Positions 25,801-39,500 of a stretch of DNA of 64,000 nucleotides are shown here, piece by piece. Position 1 is the first letter of the stretch; every line of letters starts with the position of its first letter. The position numbers and the translations under genes were made by a program. The notes below the pieces were generated by a model. The model saw nothing but the letters and a program-made list of their open reading frames with translations. It was not told the DNA's origin and searched no databases. This stretch comes from Petrosia ficiformis (lineage: Eukaryota; Porifera; Demospongiae; Haplosclerida; Petrosiidae), in NCBI GenBank assembly GCA_947044365.1, contig OX345636.1, forward strand, positions 9,692,001 to 9,756,000, read 5' to 3'.

Positions 25801-28800
25801 CCACTAACTTATGAAACCTGGATATCATGTGCCCGCCCACATAATTAACCGGTACTGCTAAAATTCCAAATCGCGAAGATTAAAGTTTTGAAATTTTTTC
25901 TTAAAAGTGACTGTCATAAAAACACGAAATTTTGCACCTCTGAAAATTACCGATACTACAGTATATGAAAAATGGGATATCTCTTTTACTATTTCTGCCA
26001 TAACTAAACTATACTGCTCTGGGATTACCTTTGTAGATAAGTATGTGCAATGAGGTGGTTGATTCTTGAATCAGCAGTCTGAAGCAGTTTTCTAAAACTA
26101 CATGTATATATGTTTATCCACAACTGATACTGAGAGCATACATGTAGCTTGACAGATAAAGTTTCAAGTTGAGAGGTGTGAGCAATAACTACCTAGATGG
26201 AGTATGCAGTGCTGTGCACACTGTACTCTGCCCCCCTTGAGTTACACATGCAATTCCTAAAAAAATTCCTGTTCTTTCATATCATCTGGAATCATTTATT
26301 GCTCACACCTCTCATTAAATAGAGTATTATGTTTTAGAACATTAAATGTTTTTAATATTAATTTTTATTATTAGTTAATGTGTTTCATTTTATTTCTTAT
26401 TGTTAGCACATCCTGTCTGAACCATCTGAAGTTGTTACAATAAGCGGACAGAGAATACCATTAAGAATGTCTGTAGGTATGTACAGTTAGTGCTGTGAGT
26501 TGTCAAAGTGGGGCAAAAAAGATAGTGTTTGCCAAAATAAAGGGGCGGGGCTCCTCATCTGTGTGCATAAGCAGAAGTTGTAGATAGATGGAATCGGAAA
26601 TCTTGAAGAATACCTGTTTGACTTTAAAGAAAACTAACTCAATTAGCTATACCTACACCTTTGATTGTTTGCATTGTAAGTTGCAGATTAATAATTTTAT
26701 GAAAAATTGCAAATCATTCTCCCTAAACCTGCAGCTCTCACAGTAATTATTATAAGTACTAATAATAGTAAAATCTAATGCTGAATACCATTAGGAATGT
26801 CTGTAGGTCATGTGATTTCATGGAGTATAAACATATTGATATTTATGTTTTTTCAGATTATATATCGTTTTCTGCACATACCGATTACGAACAAACCAGT
26901 GAATTTATAAGAACACTAAACCCTCCACATATAGTAAGTATGTCTCTGTCTTGTATCAGTATCTCTTATACATATAAGTATGTCTCTGTCTTGTATCAGT
27001 ATCTCTTATACATATAAGTATGTTTCTGTCTTGTATCAGTATCTCTTATACATATAAGTATGTTTCTCTCTTGTATCAGTATCTCTTATACATATAGTAA
27101 GTATGTTTCTGTCTTGTATCAGTATCTCTTATACATATAAGTATGTTTCTGTCTTGTATCAGTATCTCTTATACATATAAGTATGTTTCTGTCTTGTATC
27201 AGTATCTCTTATACATATAAGTATGTTTCTGTCTTGTATCAGTATCTCTTATACATATAAGTATGTTTCTCTCTTGTATCAGTATCTCTTATACATATAG
27301 TAAGTATGTCTCTGTCTTGTATCAGTATCTCTTATACATATAAGTATGTTTCTGTCTTGTATCAGTATCTCTTATACATATAAGTATGTTTCTCTCTTGT
27401 ATCAGTATCTCTTATACATATAGTAAGTATGTTTCTCTCTTGTATCAGTATCTCTTATACATATAGTAAGTATGTTTCTGTCTTGTATCAGTATCTCTTA
27501 TACATATAAGTATGTTTCTGTCTTGTATCAGTATCTCTTATACATATAAGTATGTTTCTCTCTTGTATCAGTATCTCTTATACATATAGTAAGTATGTTT
27601 CTGTCTTGTATCAGTATCTCTTATACATATAGTAAGTATGTTTCTGTCTTGTATCAGTATCTCTTATACATATAAGTATGTTTCTGTCTTGTATCAGTAT
27701 CTCTTATACATATAAGTATGTTTCTCTCTTGTATCAGTATCTCTTATACATATAGTAAGTATGTTTCTGTCTTATATCAGTATCTCTTATACATATAAGT
27801 ATGTTTCTGTCTTGTATCAGTATCTCTTATACATATAAGTATGTTTCTCTCTTGTATCAGTATCTCTTATACATATAAGTATGTTTCTGTCTTGTATCAG
27901 TATCTCTTATACATATAGTAAGTATGTTTCTGTCTTGTATCAGTATCTCTTATACATATAGTAAGTATGTTTCTGTCTTGTATCAGTATCTCTTATACAT
28001 ATAAGTATGTTTCTGTCTTGTATCAGTATCTCTTATACATATAAGTATGTTTCTCTCTTGTATCAGTATCTCTTATACATATAAGTATGTTTCTCTCTTG
28101 TATCAGTATCTCTTATACATATAGTAAGTATGTTTCTGTCTTGTATCAGTATCTCTTATACATATAGTAAGTATGTCTCTGTCTTGTATCAGTATCTCCT
28201 CCACACATTATACATATAGTAAGTATGTCTCTGTCTTGTATCAGTATCTCTTATACATATAAGTATGTTTCTGTCTTGTATCAGTATCTCTTATACATAT
28301 AAGTATGTTTCTGTCTTGTATCAGTATCTCTTATACATATAGTAAGTATGTTTCTGTCTTGTATCAGTATCTCTTATACATATAGTAAGTATGTTTCTGT
28401 CTTGTATCAGTATCTCTTATACATATAAGTATGTTTCTGTCTTGTATCAGTATCTCTTATACATATAAGTATGTTTCTCTCTTGTATCAGTATCTCTTAT
28501 ACATATAGTAAGTATGTTTCTGTCTTGTATCAGTATCTCTTATACATATAGTAAGTATGTTTCTGTCTTGTATCAGTATCTCTTATACATATAAGTATGT
28601 TTCTGTCTTGTATCAGTATCTCTTATACATATAGTAAGTATGTTTCTGTCTTGTATCAGTATCTCTTATACATATAGTAAGTATGTTTCTGTCTTGTATC
28701 AGTATCTCTTATACATATAGTAAGTATGTTTCTGTCTTGTATCAGTATCTCTTATACATATAAGTATGTTTCTGTCTTGTATCAGTATCTCCTCCACACA

Positions 28801-31800
28801 TTATACGTCTCTGTCTTGTATCATTATCTCTTCCACACATTATACATATAAGTATTAGTGTTGTTTTAGTTTGACAAAAAAGAATACTTTTAGTTATAGT
28901 TATAGTATGCCTGGTTTCTCAAACTTTTAGTTTAGTTACAGTTTAATTAACTAAAATAATATTGGGCTTACTAAAAGGGTTTTAGTTTTAGTTAACTAAC
29001 TAAAAGTGCCCATTATTGGCCAATTTTCATTTTAGTTAGTTGTAGTTATTACAGTAGACCTGTAATTTAGTTATAGTTTAGTTAACTAAAAGTCAAAATG
29101 CCTTACTAAAAGGGTTTTAGTTTTAGTTTTAGTTAACTAATAAGTATGTCTTTGTCTTGTATCATTATCTCTTCCACACATTATACATATAAGTATGTTT
29201 CTGTCTTGTATCAGTATCTCCTCCACATTATACAATGTACATATATCTGATTTTAGTTTACACCATGCATCATGTCCCCCTAAATAAGGGTTTTCAGTTC
29301 TCAAAATCATTTTTGCTTGTGTACTTGACACTTACCAAACAATAGCTTATCAGTCTAATAATTTTCCTTAACATGTTTCAATTGTTGAAGCACTTTGAGT
29401 TGTTTATCAATTTATGCACCTGTTCACATGCATGGTTTTTGTTACGTGATCATGCCTACATGTACTTTGATTGACACTGTAATAGTGCTGTACTGTACTA
29501 TACTGTACTGTACTGTACTGTACTGTACTATACTGTACTGTACTGTACGGTAGTATACTGTACTAAACTGTACTATACTGTACTTATACTGTATTATACT
29601 GTACTATACTATACTGTACTGTACTGTACTGAACTGAACTGTACTGAACTACACTATACTTTACTAAACTATACTATACTGTACTGCACTGTACTGTACT
29701 GTACTGAACTGAACTGTACTGAACTACACTATACTTTACTAAACTATACTATACTGTACTGTACTGTACTGAACTGAACTGTACTGAACTACACTATACT
29801 TTACTAAACTATACTATACTGTACTGCACTGTACTGTACTACTGTACTGAACAGTTGTACATGATATTTATTTTATCTGCAGGTATTAGTACATGGTGAA
29901 CAGAATGAAATGATGAGATTAAAACAAGCACTATTAAGAGAATTTGAAGACAATGAGGTATGTATCTATTGTACAATGTACATGTGTCTGCAGTTAACCT
30001 TTAACCCAGGGCTGGGACGAAGGTTGCAAAACAACATTCAAAGGTTCACACATGTTTTTATCAATGTTGCTTTTACATGTACCTTCATTAGCTATAGTAT
30101 GCCTCCAAAACTGCATTATTGCTTTTAACAAGTACCCTGTCGCTGTTTCTACTTGAATTAAGAAATGACACCGAAGCAGCCAGCAACACAGCCTCAACTT
30201 TTCCCACATTATTGACCACATGACTAGATTGCACAATTGGGCATGGCACCGAAGCTTCAAAGGGAGATATTTAGCTTCGAATGTGCAGAAAATGGATGAA
30301 GGTTCAAACATTCAAACCTTTTTCCCAGCCCTACTTTTAACCACAATTAATATTTTAAAACGTTACCAATAGTGTGGGTGTTTGTAACAATTGATGTTTT
30401 TCAACCACCTTTTTGTATATGACAGCTAGTCTGCTAAATTTTCTTACAACTCGTAAATCTACACAGCTAGCCAACCCAATTATGATGGAAGTTGTAGAGA
30501 TAATAAGTGTGCACATTGCCACAGACTGCTGCGCTTTCCAACACTTGCCTTTGTGCGTTTCTGCAGTTAACAATGCATGATTTTGGTATCTATAGCTTTC
30601 TAAGTAAGTGAATTAAACGTCTGTGCTGTTTAAAATATGGACAATATATAATTATAGTAATAACACAACTCCCAATTCTTGATAAACACAACATAAACAC
30701 AACATGAACACAACATGAACACAACATGAACACAACATAAACACAACATAAACACAACATGACCAAAACATAAACACAACATGAACACAACATGAACACA
30801 AACATAAACACAAACATAAACACAACATAAACACAACATGAACACAACATAAACACAACATGACCACAACATGAACACAACATGAACGCATGGTTAAATA
30901 CAATGTTTAACAAGGTCCTTTAATGCTGTATGTTAAAGTTTTGTTGTAATAATTGTGTATGGCTTAAAAGCAACTTTTGACAAAGTTCATTCAGAACTAC
31001 AAGGCTCAACGGCTGGAAGTCTGGCCATTTGGCATGAATACAATTAAGTAAACATAATAGTAAGTATTCCCATACTTTGTCATCCGCTCACTGGTAACAG
31101 GGCTAATAAACCTTCTGTCTTCTGTCAGCAATATTAAATGGGGGATCGGCGAACGTATTCCTCTGCTTTGGGAATGGTTGACGGCAGCCAGCACACACTC
31201 TCATATCCCCATGTAGAAGATCAAGGTGAATTCTGACATAGGGGCTAGAAATATTGAATGTTCCATTTTCTATTCTGTATTCCGCATTCTGTGTTTTAAG
31301 TCCACCAGGCTGTGAATCGTTGGATGTTGTTCAGAAAAACAAATTAATAAGCAAACTTCAAGAAAGACTCAGACAATAATGGAATCTGGTGAATGGGGAG
31401 TAGTGATAGATATATGTACATGTAATTATATTTTGTTGCTACCAAGACCAAAAATCTACTTTATAGTGGGTGACCAGGTGTGTGGTATATCTCAATCAAC
31501 ACCTTTGAGAATTCGATGTTTATCCAATCTTCAAAATTGTTTTACAACAGCAATCTGGCAATTTAGGTAAACTATTAGCAAATACAGTGGAACCTCCGAA
31601 TAACGAAACTTTTGGGACAGTCAAATTTTTTCATTATTAAGAGGTTTTCATTAAAGAGAGGTTTTAATATTACTTATCATGAAACAACAAATTAATGACA
31701 ATAAGGGTTGGTTATAGTGTCTGTCCTAATTAATTAAAGAAATCATCTAAAGTTGTTTGTTTACTGTTTGCACCATTCAGAATTGCAATTTTATCTATTA

Positions 31801-33525
31801 GTGTACTGGACAGAGATGCTAATTCAAACGCAGACCGATTTTCTAAAAAATTGCACATCTTTCAATGCTGATATAGCTTCTCTACAAGATTGAATTTTTG
31901 GTGGGGGTGGCAAAATATCAAATTCTGTTTCATCAGCATCAGACTCTTCCTGCTCTGTTTCCATGTCTTCTGTTTAATATATAGGCCTTCAATAAATGTT
32001 TGATCCCAATCAGGATCATCAAACTCTGCACAAGTGGGTAGATCATTGTCACCTGTGATGTAGTCATGAGATGAACAGTGGGTGGTTTTGGAGCTAGCCA
32101 TGACATTAGATATTAGCTCACTCAAGTTCATTTCACGTTGTATTTCCTCAAATGGATCTTCTGAGCTAACAATAAAGGATGACATACTAACAGTGGATGG
32201 ACCCCAATAAAGGATGACATACTAACAGTGGATGGACCCCAATAAAGGGTGACATACTAACAGTGGATGGACCCGAGCCTCTCTCCACAAACCAAATTTA
32301 CTTTAGAGATTATTATAAATAACCATTGTTATGTATGATAGGTAGATGTGCGCATGCGTAGCCACACCTCTTTCGTTAAATGGAAGTGAAAATCGGACTT
32401 GGTGTAGTAAAGGCCTTTTGTTATTTCGTAACAGAGAAGTTTTCGTTAAAGGGAGGTTGCATTATCATCATTTAAGTAGAAAAACAAGTCAGTACATTGC
32501 AATATTTTCATTATACAAAGGTTTTTGTTAAAGAGAAGTTTCGTTATTAGAGGTTCCACTGTACATGTATAATTTTTGGCTGGTTACATGTACACATGTA
32601 TATGTTATTTGTATCATTTTCTTTATCCTGTGATAAATAATCTTCATCTTCCAAACTAAATTCATTATCGCTTCCTTCACATATCACATCTGCTCCCAAG
32701 TCCCAGTCTTCTTCAGTGATCATATCTACAACTTGTTTGATAGTGAAATGCATCTCATTCTCTTCAATACTTTTAATTCTTTCAAGGAGGATCAGTATTT
32801 ATTCCTGTATCCATCCATACATTATTCTTGATATCTGTATAATAATTTGAGTAATATTATAGTTTAAAAATACATGTATATACTGCATGTAACCTTAATT
32901 ATAAGCTGAGCACATTTTGTTTTATCTGTCGGATGTCATACCTTTCTTTTATTGTTTCTTCACCACGGTAATTACCACTACTAATGATCTTCTTATGGAA
33001 CTCCTACTTCTTTTACTGCCCAATTAGTCACTAATTATTGCTTCTCATATTTCTGTCACGTGAAAAAGCGTGGTTACTATGATAAGTTTTTATTGTCAAT
33101 GCGTGGGATGTGCAATACTATGGTAAGTTTTAATTGCATAATTATTGAAATTAGATGAATATTTAATGAGAAAAGTCCCAACTCAACGCGAACGAACTTT
33201 AATTATTACTTCTCGTATTTCTGTCATTCCTTGCACAGAGGCTAGTTTGTTGGTCCTAAAGATCTTCTATATCTTTACTCTTTACATCTTCTCTTTTGGA
33301 ACTTAAAATTCAACAGACATTTCTGTATGCTTAACAAATCCTTTCAGACGGTGCTTTCAAAACATTCATTCCAGTAACCACAAATGAAATACAAGCATAC
33401 CTAGGTTACAATTATTGGAAAAAGACCCTGTCTATAATTATGTACCACTTATTTTTAAAGGAAATCATCATGTTTACTTCATTTTTACAGATAACAGTAA
33501 ACATACATGATGTTATCGGAGATGT

Positions 33526-33556
<31 letters not shown>

Positions 33557-36500
33557 CACCGTGCGTATGAGATGTTTGATTCGGACCCTGCCAGCTGAGC
33601 TGCCTTGGTAGCTCAGTTGGTAGAGCATCTGTCTGGAGTACAGAGTGTCGTGGGTTCGAATCCCACCTGAGGCAACTCTCATTTTCATTTTTCCATTGCC
33701 TCAGGTGTACATGTACATACAACAGAGAAGATCCAGCTGGAAAGAGAGACCTGTTGTCACAAATACACTTGAACAGCTACAATCCTTACTATCACATGTA
33801 AATTGACTAAGCCATGATATCTTTCAAACCACTCTCACATACATTTTTCTATGTGTGGACGGAACGCTTATTATCTAACTCCTTTCAGCTCTATAAGACT
33901 ATAACTCTCAAATTTAAAAAAAAAAACTCAAGATTCTAACTTACTTTGCTGGAAAGATGAGTTATTTATAAAGCCATTGATGTCAAGTTTAATTTACGAT
34001 TCGCTATCAGCAGGAAGAAAGTAAGGTGAGTGCTAGAAAGTTTATCAGTCCAACAGGCAATGCCAACTCACCTGTATAACTTCTTAGCAGTGACTTTGCG
34101 CTTACTATTTAGACAGAAGACCTTCTAAGAATGCCATAGATACCGAAAACATGCTTGGTTAGCTCAGAAAAATTGTAACTTTTTTCAGGTTCAGGACCCG
34201 AGTGTGATTCTTGCCTGGACCGGATACCAAATCGCTAATCCAGGAAATTTTGTTCTGATTTTAACCCTATTTACAAGAGACCCTCCTACAAAATCCTGTG
34301 TGATCTGAGTACGTTTTCATCGGCTACAAACTACCATCACAGAAATGTTTCCGGACCGAATGGTCCACACTACGCCCACAAATGGGAATAATTATCAATG
34401 CATAATTATGACAATAACAATAATTACATGTACGTTATGACAAAACGATAATAAAAGGTAACGAAAATTTGTTCTAAAGCCAAAATACAAAATTTTTCAC
34501 CAACGAAAATTACCCGCTAGTATACAGTATAGCCCATGATATATAAATTTGCTTTTTCTCAATTAGAAGTTAGTGATTTTAACATTTTTCACAACAATTC
34601 TATCAATTGTGTTTGTACATGTAGTTCAGACAAATTGTATGAAATGTTAAATATTATTTATTGCAAATTTCCTTTATTTGCAACACAAATGTATGTACAT
34701 GTAAATACATGTAAATATTAGTTGCAGTGTACTTCATTTTTTTTTTAGGATCTTCAACCTGTCTTTCATACTCCACGAAACACACAAGCCGTAGAATTGT
34801 ACTTCAGAGGGGAGAAAATGGCTAAAGTTAGTTTAGTTGTTTGTTTTTTTTCCACAAAGCCATGTCATTCATTGCTTGCTTTATAATCTGTATAATTATT
34901 CTTATTTGGCATTCATGTGATTTCTTGTTGAAATGTGCATGTGCAAAGATTGCTTTACGGTTTCAATCATTTTTAAAAACAATTATAATCATAAAAATGA
35001 TTCTTAATCGTAAAAACAGAACGGATCAGAGAACGATAGTAGAACAATTACGAAACGTTAACTTTTTTATGTCTTCTACTGTATATGAATGCTTGTGTCA
35101 CGTGTGTTGTATATCAGCAAAGTGTTTTTCTTCTAGCGGGCTATGTTAGTAAAAGAACATTCGTACAAGTACTGGATTACTGTAGAAAAAAAAGTTAATA
35201 GCTGTAAGATCTAGAGATTACAATAGTTATATAATACATGTAATCTTTAGAAAGGAAGAAGATGTAATAACAAATAACTCACAGTACATGTGGGTTACTG
35301 GATACATGGGAAAGGCAGCAATGATGATGAAAAATCATTAGAATTTTACTCTATACATACATCCTGTTTCTCGCATTTAATCTTCTTGCTCTTTCTCTTC
35401 AAAGTTTTCTTTCTCCTATGTCATTTTCTCATAATCCATTTTGTTCTGTTATTCTCCTTCTGCTCCTTCTCTTCCTCTTAGCCCCATATTCTTATCATCC
35501 TTTTTCCTTTTGATTTTCGTCTTCGTCGTAGCATTCTTACTCCCCATACACCTCTTAAACCACTTCCTCCTCCTCCTTCTCTTTATCCACTTCCTCCTCC
35601 TCCTCCTCCTCCTCTTCTCCTTCCTCTCCTCCTCCTTATAATTCCTCTCACATTTAGGTTATGGGATCATTAGCTTCTCAACCTCCTAAGAATGATCACA
35701 TAGTGTCTGGTATACTGGTAAAAAGAGGTTTTAATTATCATTTAATGCACCCTAAAGATCTAAATAGTGAGTCTTTAGGGGTGGGATAAAGTCATGTAAA
35801 TGTTATTCTAAGCTTTGTCAATGTGCATTAGGGCTGGGACGAATATTCAATATTAGATTCGAAACTTCATTAAAAAAAGCTTCGAAAGCTTTGAAGGTTT
35901 GCACATGTTTTTATCAATGTTGTTCTCATGTTGATTGGCTATATATGTACATGTAGAAAGCCTCTAAAACTGGATTAATGCTTTATAACATTTACTAGTT
36001 TTGTTCCTGTCACTATTTCTACTTGGATTTAGTATCACTGGACTGAGAAATGAGACAGAAGCAGCCAGCAATACAGCCTCAACTTTACTGGAACACACCT
36101 ATAATCCTATATTATTAACCAAACTTTTAGAGTGTACACGTGCACATCAAACATTAAAGTGGAGATTGTCACTATAGATTTGAAGGGAGAAGTTAGTTTC
36201 AAATGCACAGTAAATGAACAAAGTTCAAACCTTTGAAGCTTTTTCCCAGCCCTAGTGTTACTCACTACACTGTAAATACACTCTTAAATGCATGTATGTT
36301 TCTATTTACATGTATATGTATATGCAGATTATACTGAACTATCTACTACTTCTGTAACTGAGGTATGGGATAATACATGTACATATTCTGCACTTTATTC
36401 TACCCCTGACATATATGTGAGATCATATTTTGAATTGATGCTCAATAATTAAAAGTGGTAGATCATCCAGGTCTAGGCATGTTATGCACCTTGTGTAAAA

Positions 36501-39500
36501 AGTACAAGAAGGTACCATGCATATTTAAAATGATTTTTCTGGCGAAACAAATGGGTTGGGTCAATGGGTGGGGTCTATTGTGAGCGCTTCACTAAAATCC
36601 TGTGGGAAACACTGGTGACATGTACCATAATATAACAATTGTTGCTAGTATCATTGTAGCCCAATATGTATATATATGTTAGCAGGATTGCAGGATGATG
36701 ATATTTCAGGTGATAAATGCTGTGTATGCTTTCAAGACTTTGAGGAAGATATTGAATTTGGGATTGGCATAGAATGGGTACAGTGTGCATGTACATGGTA
36801 GCTTCATGAAGACTGTATTTTGGACTGCATTTTGGACTACATCACTGAAATCAGTGGCTAAGAAAGATTTTGTCCTTATTGTACATAACTGTAGTTATAT
36901 TATGTGATCGGATGCTTATTCTTACCTGTTTGCGATTTGTATAGGATATCAATGAAATATAATATCCAGGTGGATATTTTTGCATACCTAAGATCATTAG
37001 TTTGCTACAGAAAATGGCTAAATAATAAGTATTAATTTGTATACATCTGATCAAATTATTGTGCACCAGATGACCAATTTTTGCTAGCACGATCGCTTAA
37101 GTACATATGCAATAACAAGTCATTGTCAACTTTGAAGACTACATTTGTATAATTATGAATCCAGGAAAAAATTTTTTTTTGCTTTTCCACTGTCTTATGT
37201 CACATGCACGTTGTATAAGTACTTACAGAAGTGCATCATTTCTGAGGCTTGGTCAATATTTGCCATGGCATGTAAGAGAACATGTGCTTGAGCTTCACAG
37301 ACCACATTGCTTGTAATTTATGTACAAACTGGACCTAATAGGTTTTGTAGCTGAAATTACATATGTATATCTAAATGTCTACCAGAAACTTTAAAAAGTT
37401 AAAATGGGGAACAAGAAATCAGCCAAGATTACTGAATGACACCTCAAAGCAATCATAGGGATATCTTTTTCTCTGTATTTCTATTTATCTTAAACAAAGA
37501 AAAAAGTATCCCTATGACTGCTTTGTGGTGCATTCAGTAATCATGGCTGACTTTATCATCCCTGAAACACAACAGCCTATTATATTTAATTTTTACCTCC
37601 TAAGGACCTTGTAGAACTTTAGGAATATAATTCAGGTAGAATAGCTAGCCATTACTTCCAGTTTGTACGTAAGCTACAAGCAACTTTTTTTCTGCTGGTC
37701 CGCAGAGCTCGAGAGCGCGTGCCAAACCCATTAACTGACCAAGCCTCCCAGAATGATGCCAATGTATACTCACATACATGTAAGTGACACAAGAATATAA
37801 ATTATATAATTATAATTATAAACATACATCAAACGTGTGGGAAAGCAATCATAGGGATGGCCCCAAGGGCCATAAACATATTCTTTCTCATGAGCATTGT
37901 TATGCCATGCCTATAACCCTTTAAAAGTACATCATACTTAGTTCATGACATATATGTGCGTGTATGTGGGCTTGCTCTAGTCATCTGAATAATTCTGGAA
38001 CACAAGGTAGTTAAGGCATGGGCCTGTTTAAAGGATCAAAATCTGAAGTAAGAGCTAAGCTGGATACTTTCCAGGCAAACGTAGAGGTAGTTTGAGTGTT
38101 TAGAAGTTAGTTAGTGGTGTCCTTTTTGCTATATTGAACTATCAATTAACCACGAAGAAAGTTATGAGGGTCAAGACTTCCTACATGTGCTCAGAGAAAG
38201 CACATTTTTGACAGTACCAGAACACCTGACATCCAATCCTTCCACACCAAAAATCGAACAAAGAGGAACAGGAACATCTGTGGTCATTTTCACAGCATGA
38301 AACACACAGGAAAGAAAAACCTGCTTTGGTTTCCTTAATGCAATTGCGTGAAGACTATTTCAATATTTTTAACAAAAAAACATCTTCATATAAACATTCT
38401 ATGGAAGATTGAAGGTTTATCTTTTAATTCCAACTTGTTTCATTCATCTTTTACCAGGAAAAACACTTTGTATCACTGTGCTATTTTAATTCTAAATTAG
38501 TGGACCCATGCCTTAATTACCGTGTGGAAGTTCATCTGGTTAACCAGGATAGTTAATACAACAAAAGCTTATATCAAAGCATTTATGTTCTATATAATAT
38601 TTCACAATTTGTGATGTGCAATATGTATTGATAATTGTATTGATGTATTCATTGAATATCATGAGCTTTAGGTAGTATCAATACCTTGGCAGGGCAATTT
38701 AGCAAATCTGGTTCATAATATAAATTTATATTCGTCACAGTTTCCATTCGGAATTGTTTCTATACTATGTTACTATAATTGAAAATTACATGTACACAAT
38801 TATACATATTTAATGTAAATACCTACATGTACAGTATGTGTTAACTACCCAAGTATGAATTTGTGTTAAGTTTCTCACCTGATGTAACTTTCGCATTTAC
38901 ATTTAGACATTAGTTCTGTATTCAATTTGTTATCTTTCTATATTATAATTAATAGCGTCAGAAGTTACACTGCACAGTTCCATCACATTTATTGTTACAC
39001 TATCTCACTCAACTATCACCTGACACAACGCCTATCATGGTTCATGGACAACAGGCTCTCAGAGTAAGTGTAGATAGAACATGATTAAAGACTAAACAGA
39101 ATAATGATTATTGTAATTTACAGCAAGGGGTTGAGATTGAATCTGACATTTAGGGAGAGATAAAATGGGTGTGTCTACATGTGAAAGGGAGGGTCAGTCA
39201 ATTTTCATTCAATGCTTACCTTACTCTTCCTACTGTCCTTTCCAAGTGATCCATTTTAGTATACATTATATAGCATTTGGATCTATCATTATTGTACACT
39301 ACTAATATACTTTGATAAGGGCTAGAACAACTAGGGAAAATCCCTAGTCAGCTAATTTACTCAACTAGTAGACTAATTGACCACAAATATAGCATTATCA
39401 AAACAATCAACAGTAAAACAGCAAAAATTTAGAAAAGTAACATGAATAGAAAACACAAAGAAAATGTACACAGTTATTTCACCCATGTTTTTGTTTTCAA

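Larger units (their letters stand above)
24599..25961. mobile_element. TA-flanked DNA transposon carrying pogo-like and HIRAN fragments
   Basis: Termini CCGTAAGTATGGG...GAGGTGCAAAATTTCG and, inverted, CTGTAGTATCGG...GAGGTGCAAAATTTCG, flanked by TA on both sides. It is 1363 bp and holds a plus-strand transposase N-terminal fragment (24797-25075) converging on a minus-strand HIRAN-domain frame (25097-25790). End sequences resemble the MITEs at 16915-17290 and 63777-63970, which would be its shorter relatives. Confidence 0.82.
31585..32561 (-). mobile_element. pogo/Tigger-type element, internally deleted
   Basis: Termini CAGTGGAACCTC and, inverted, CAGTGGAACCTC, flanked by TA on both sides, the signature of the pogo branch of Tc1/mariner. 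At 977 bp it keeps only the C-terminal part of a transposase on the minus strand. Confidence 0.85.

Noticed and set aside
26931..28850. CRISPR-like or coding repeat array
   Set aside because: Contiguous 40/43-bp units without spacers; the reading frame shifts with the 3-bp indels and contains stops.
30590..30913. Overlapping minus-strand Cys/Val/Phe/Met-rich ORFs
   Set aside because: All arise from the AACACAACATGA microsatellite, which is open in several frames.
35290..35641. Phe/Leu/Ser-rich ORFs that look like membrane proteins
   Set aside because: Produced by a CTT/CTC-rich pyrimidine tract just before a CPSF3 acceptor.
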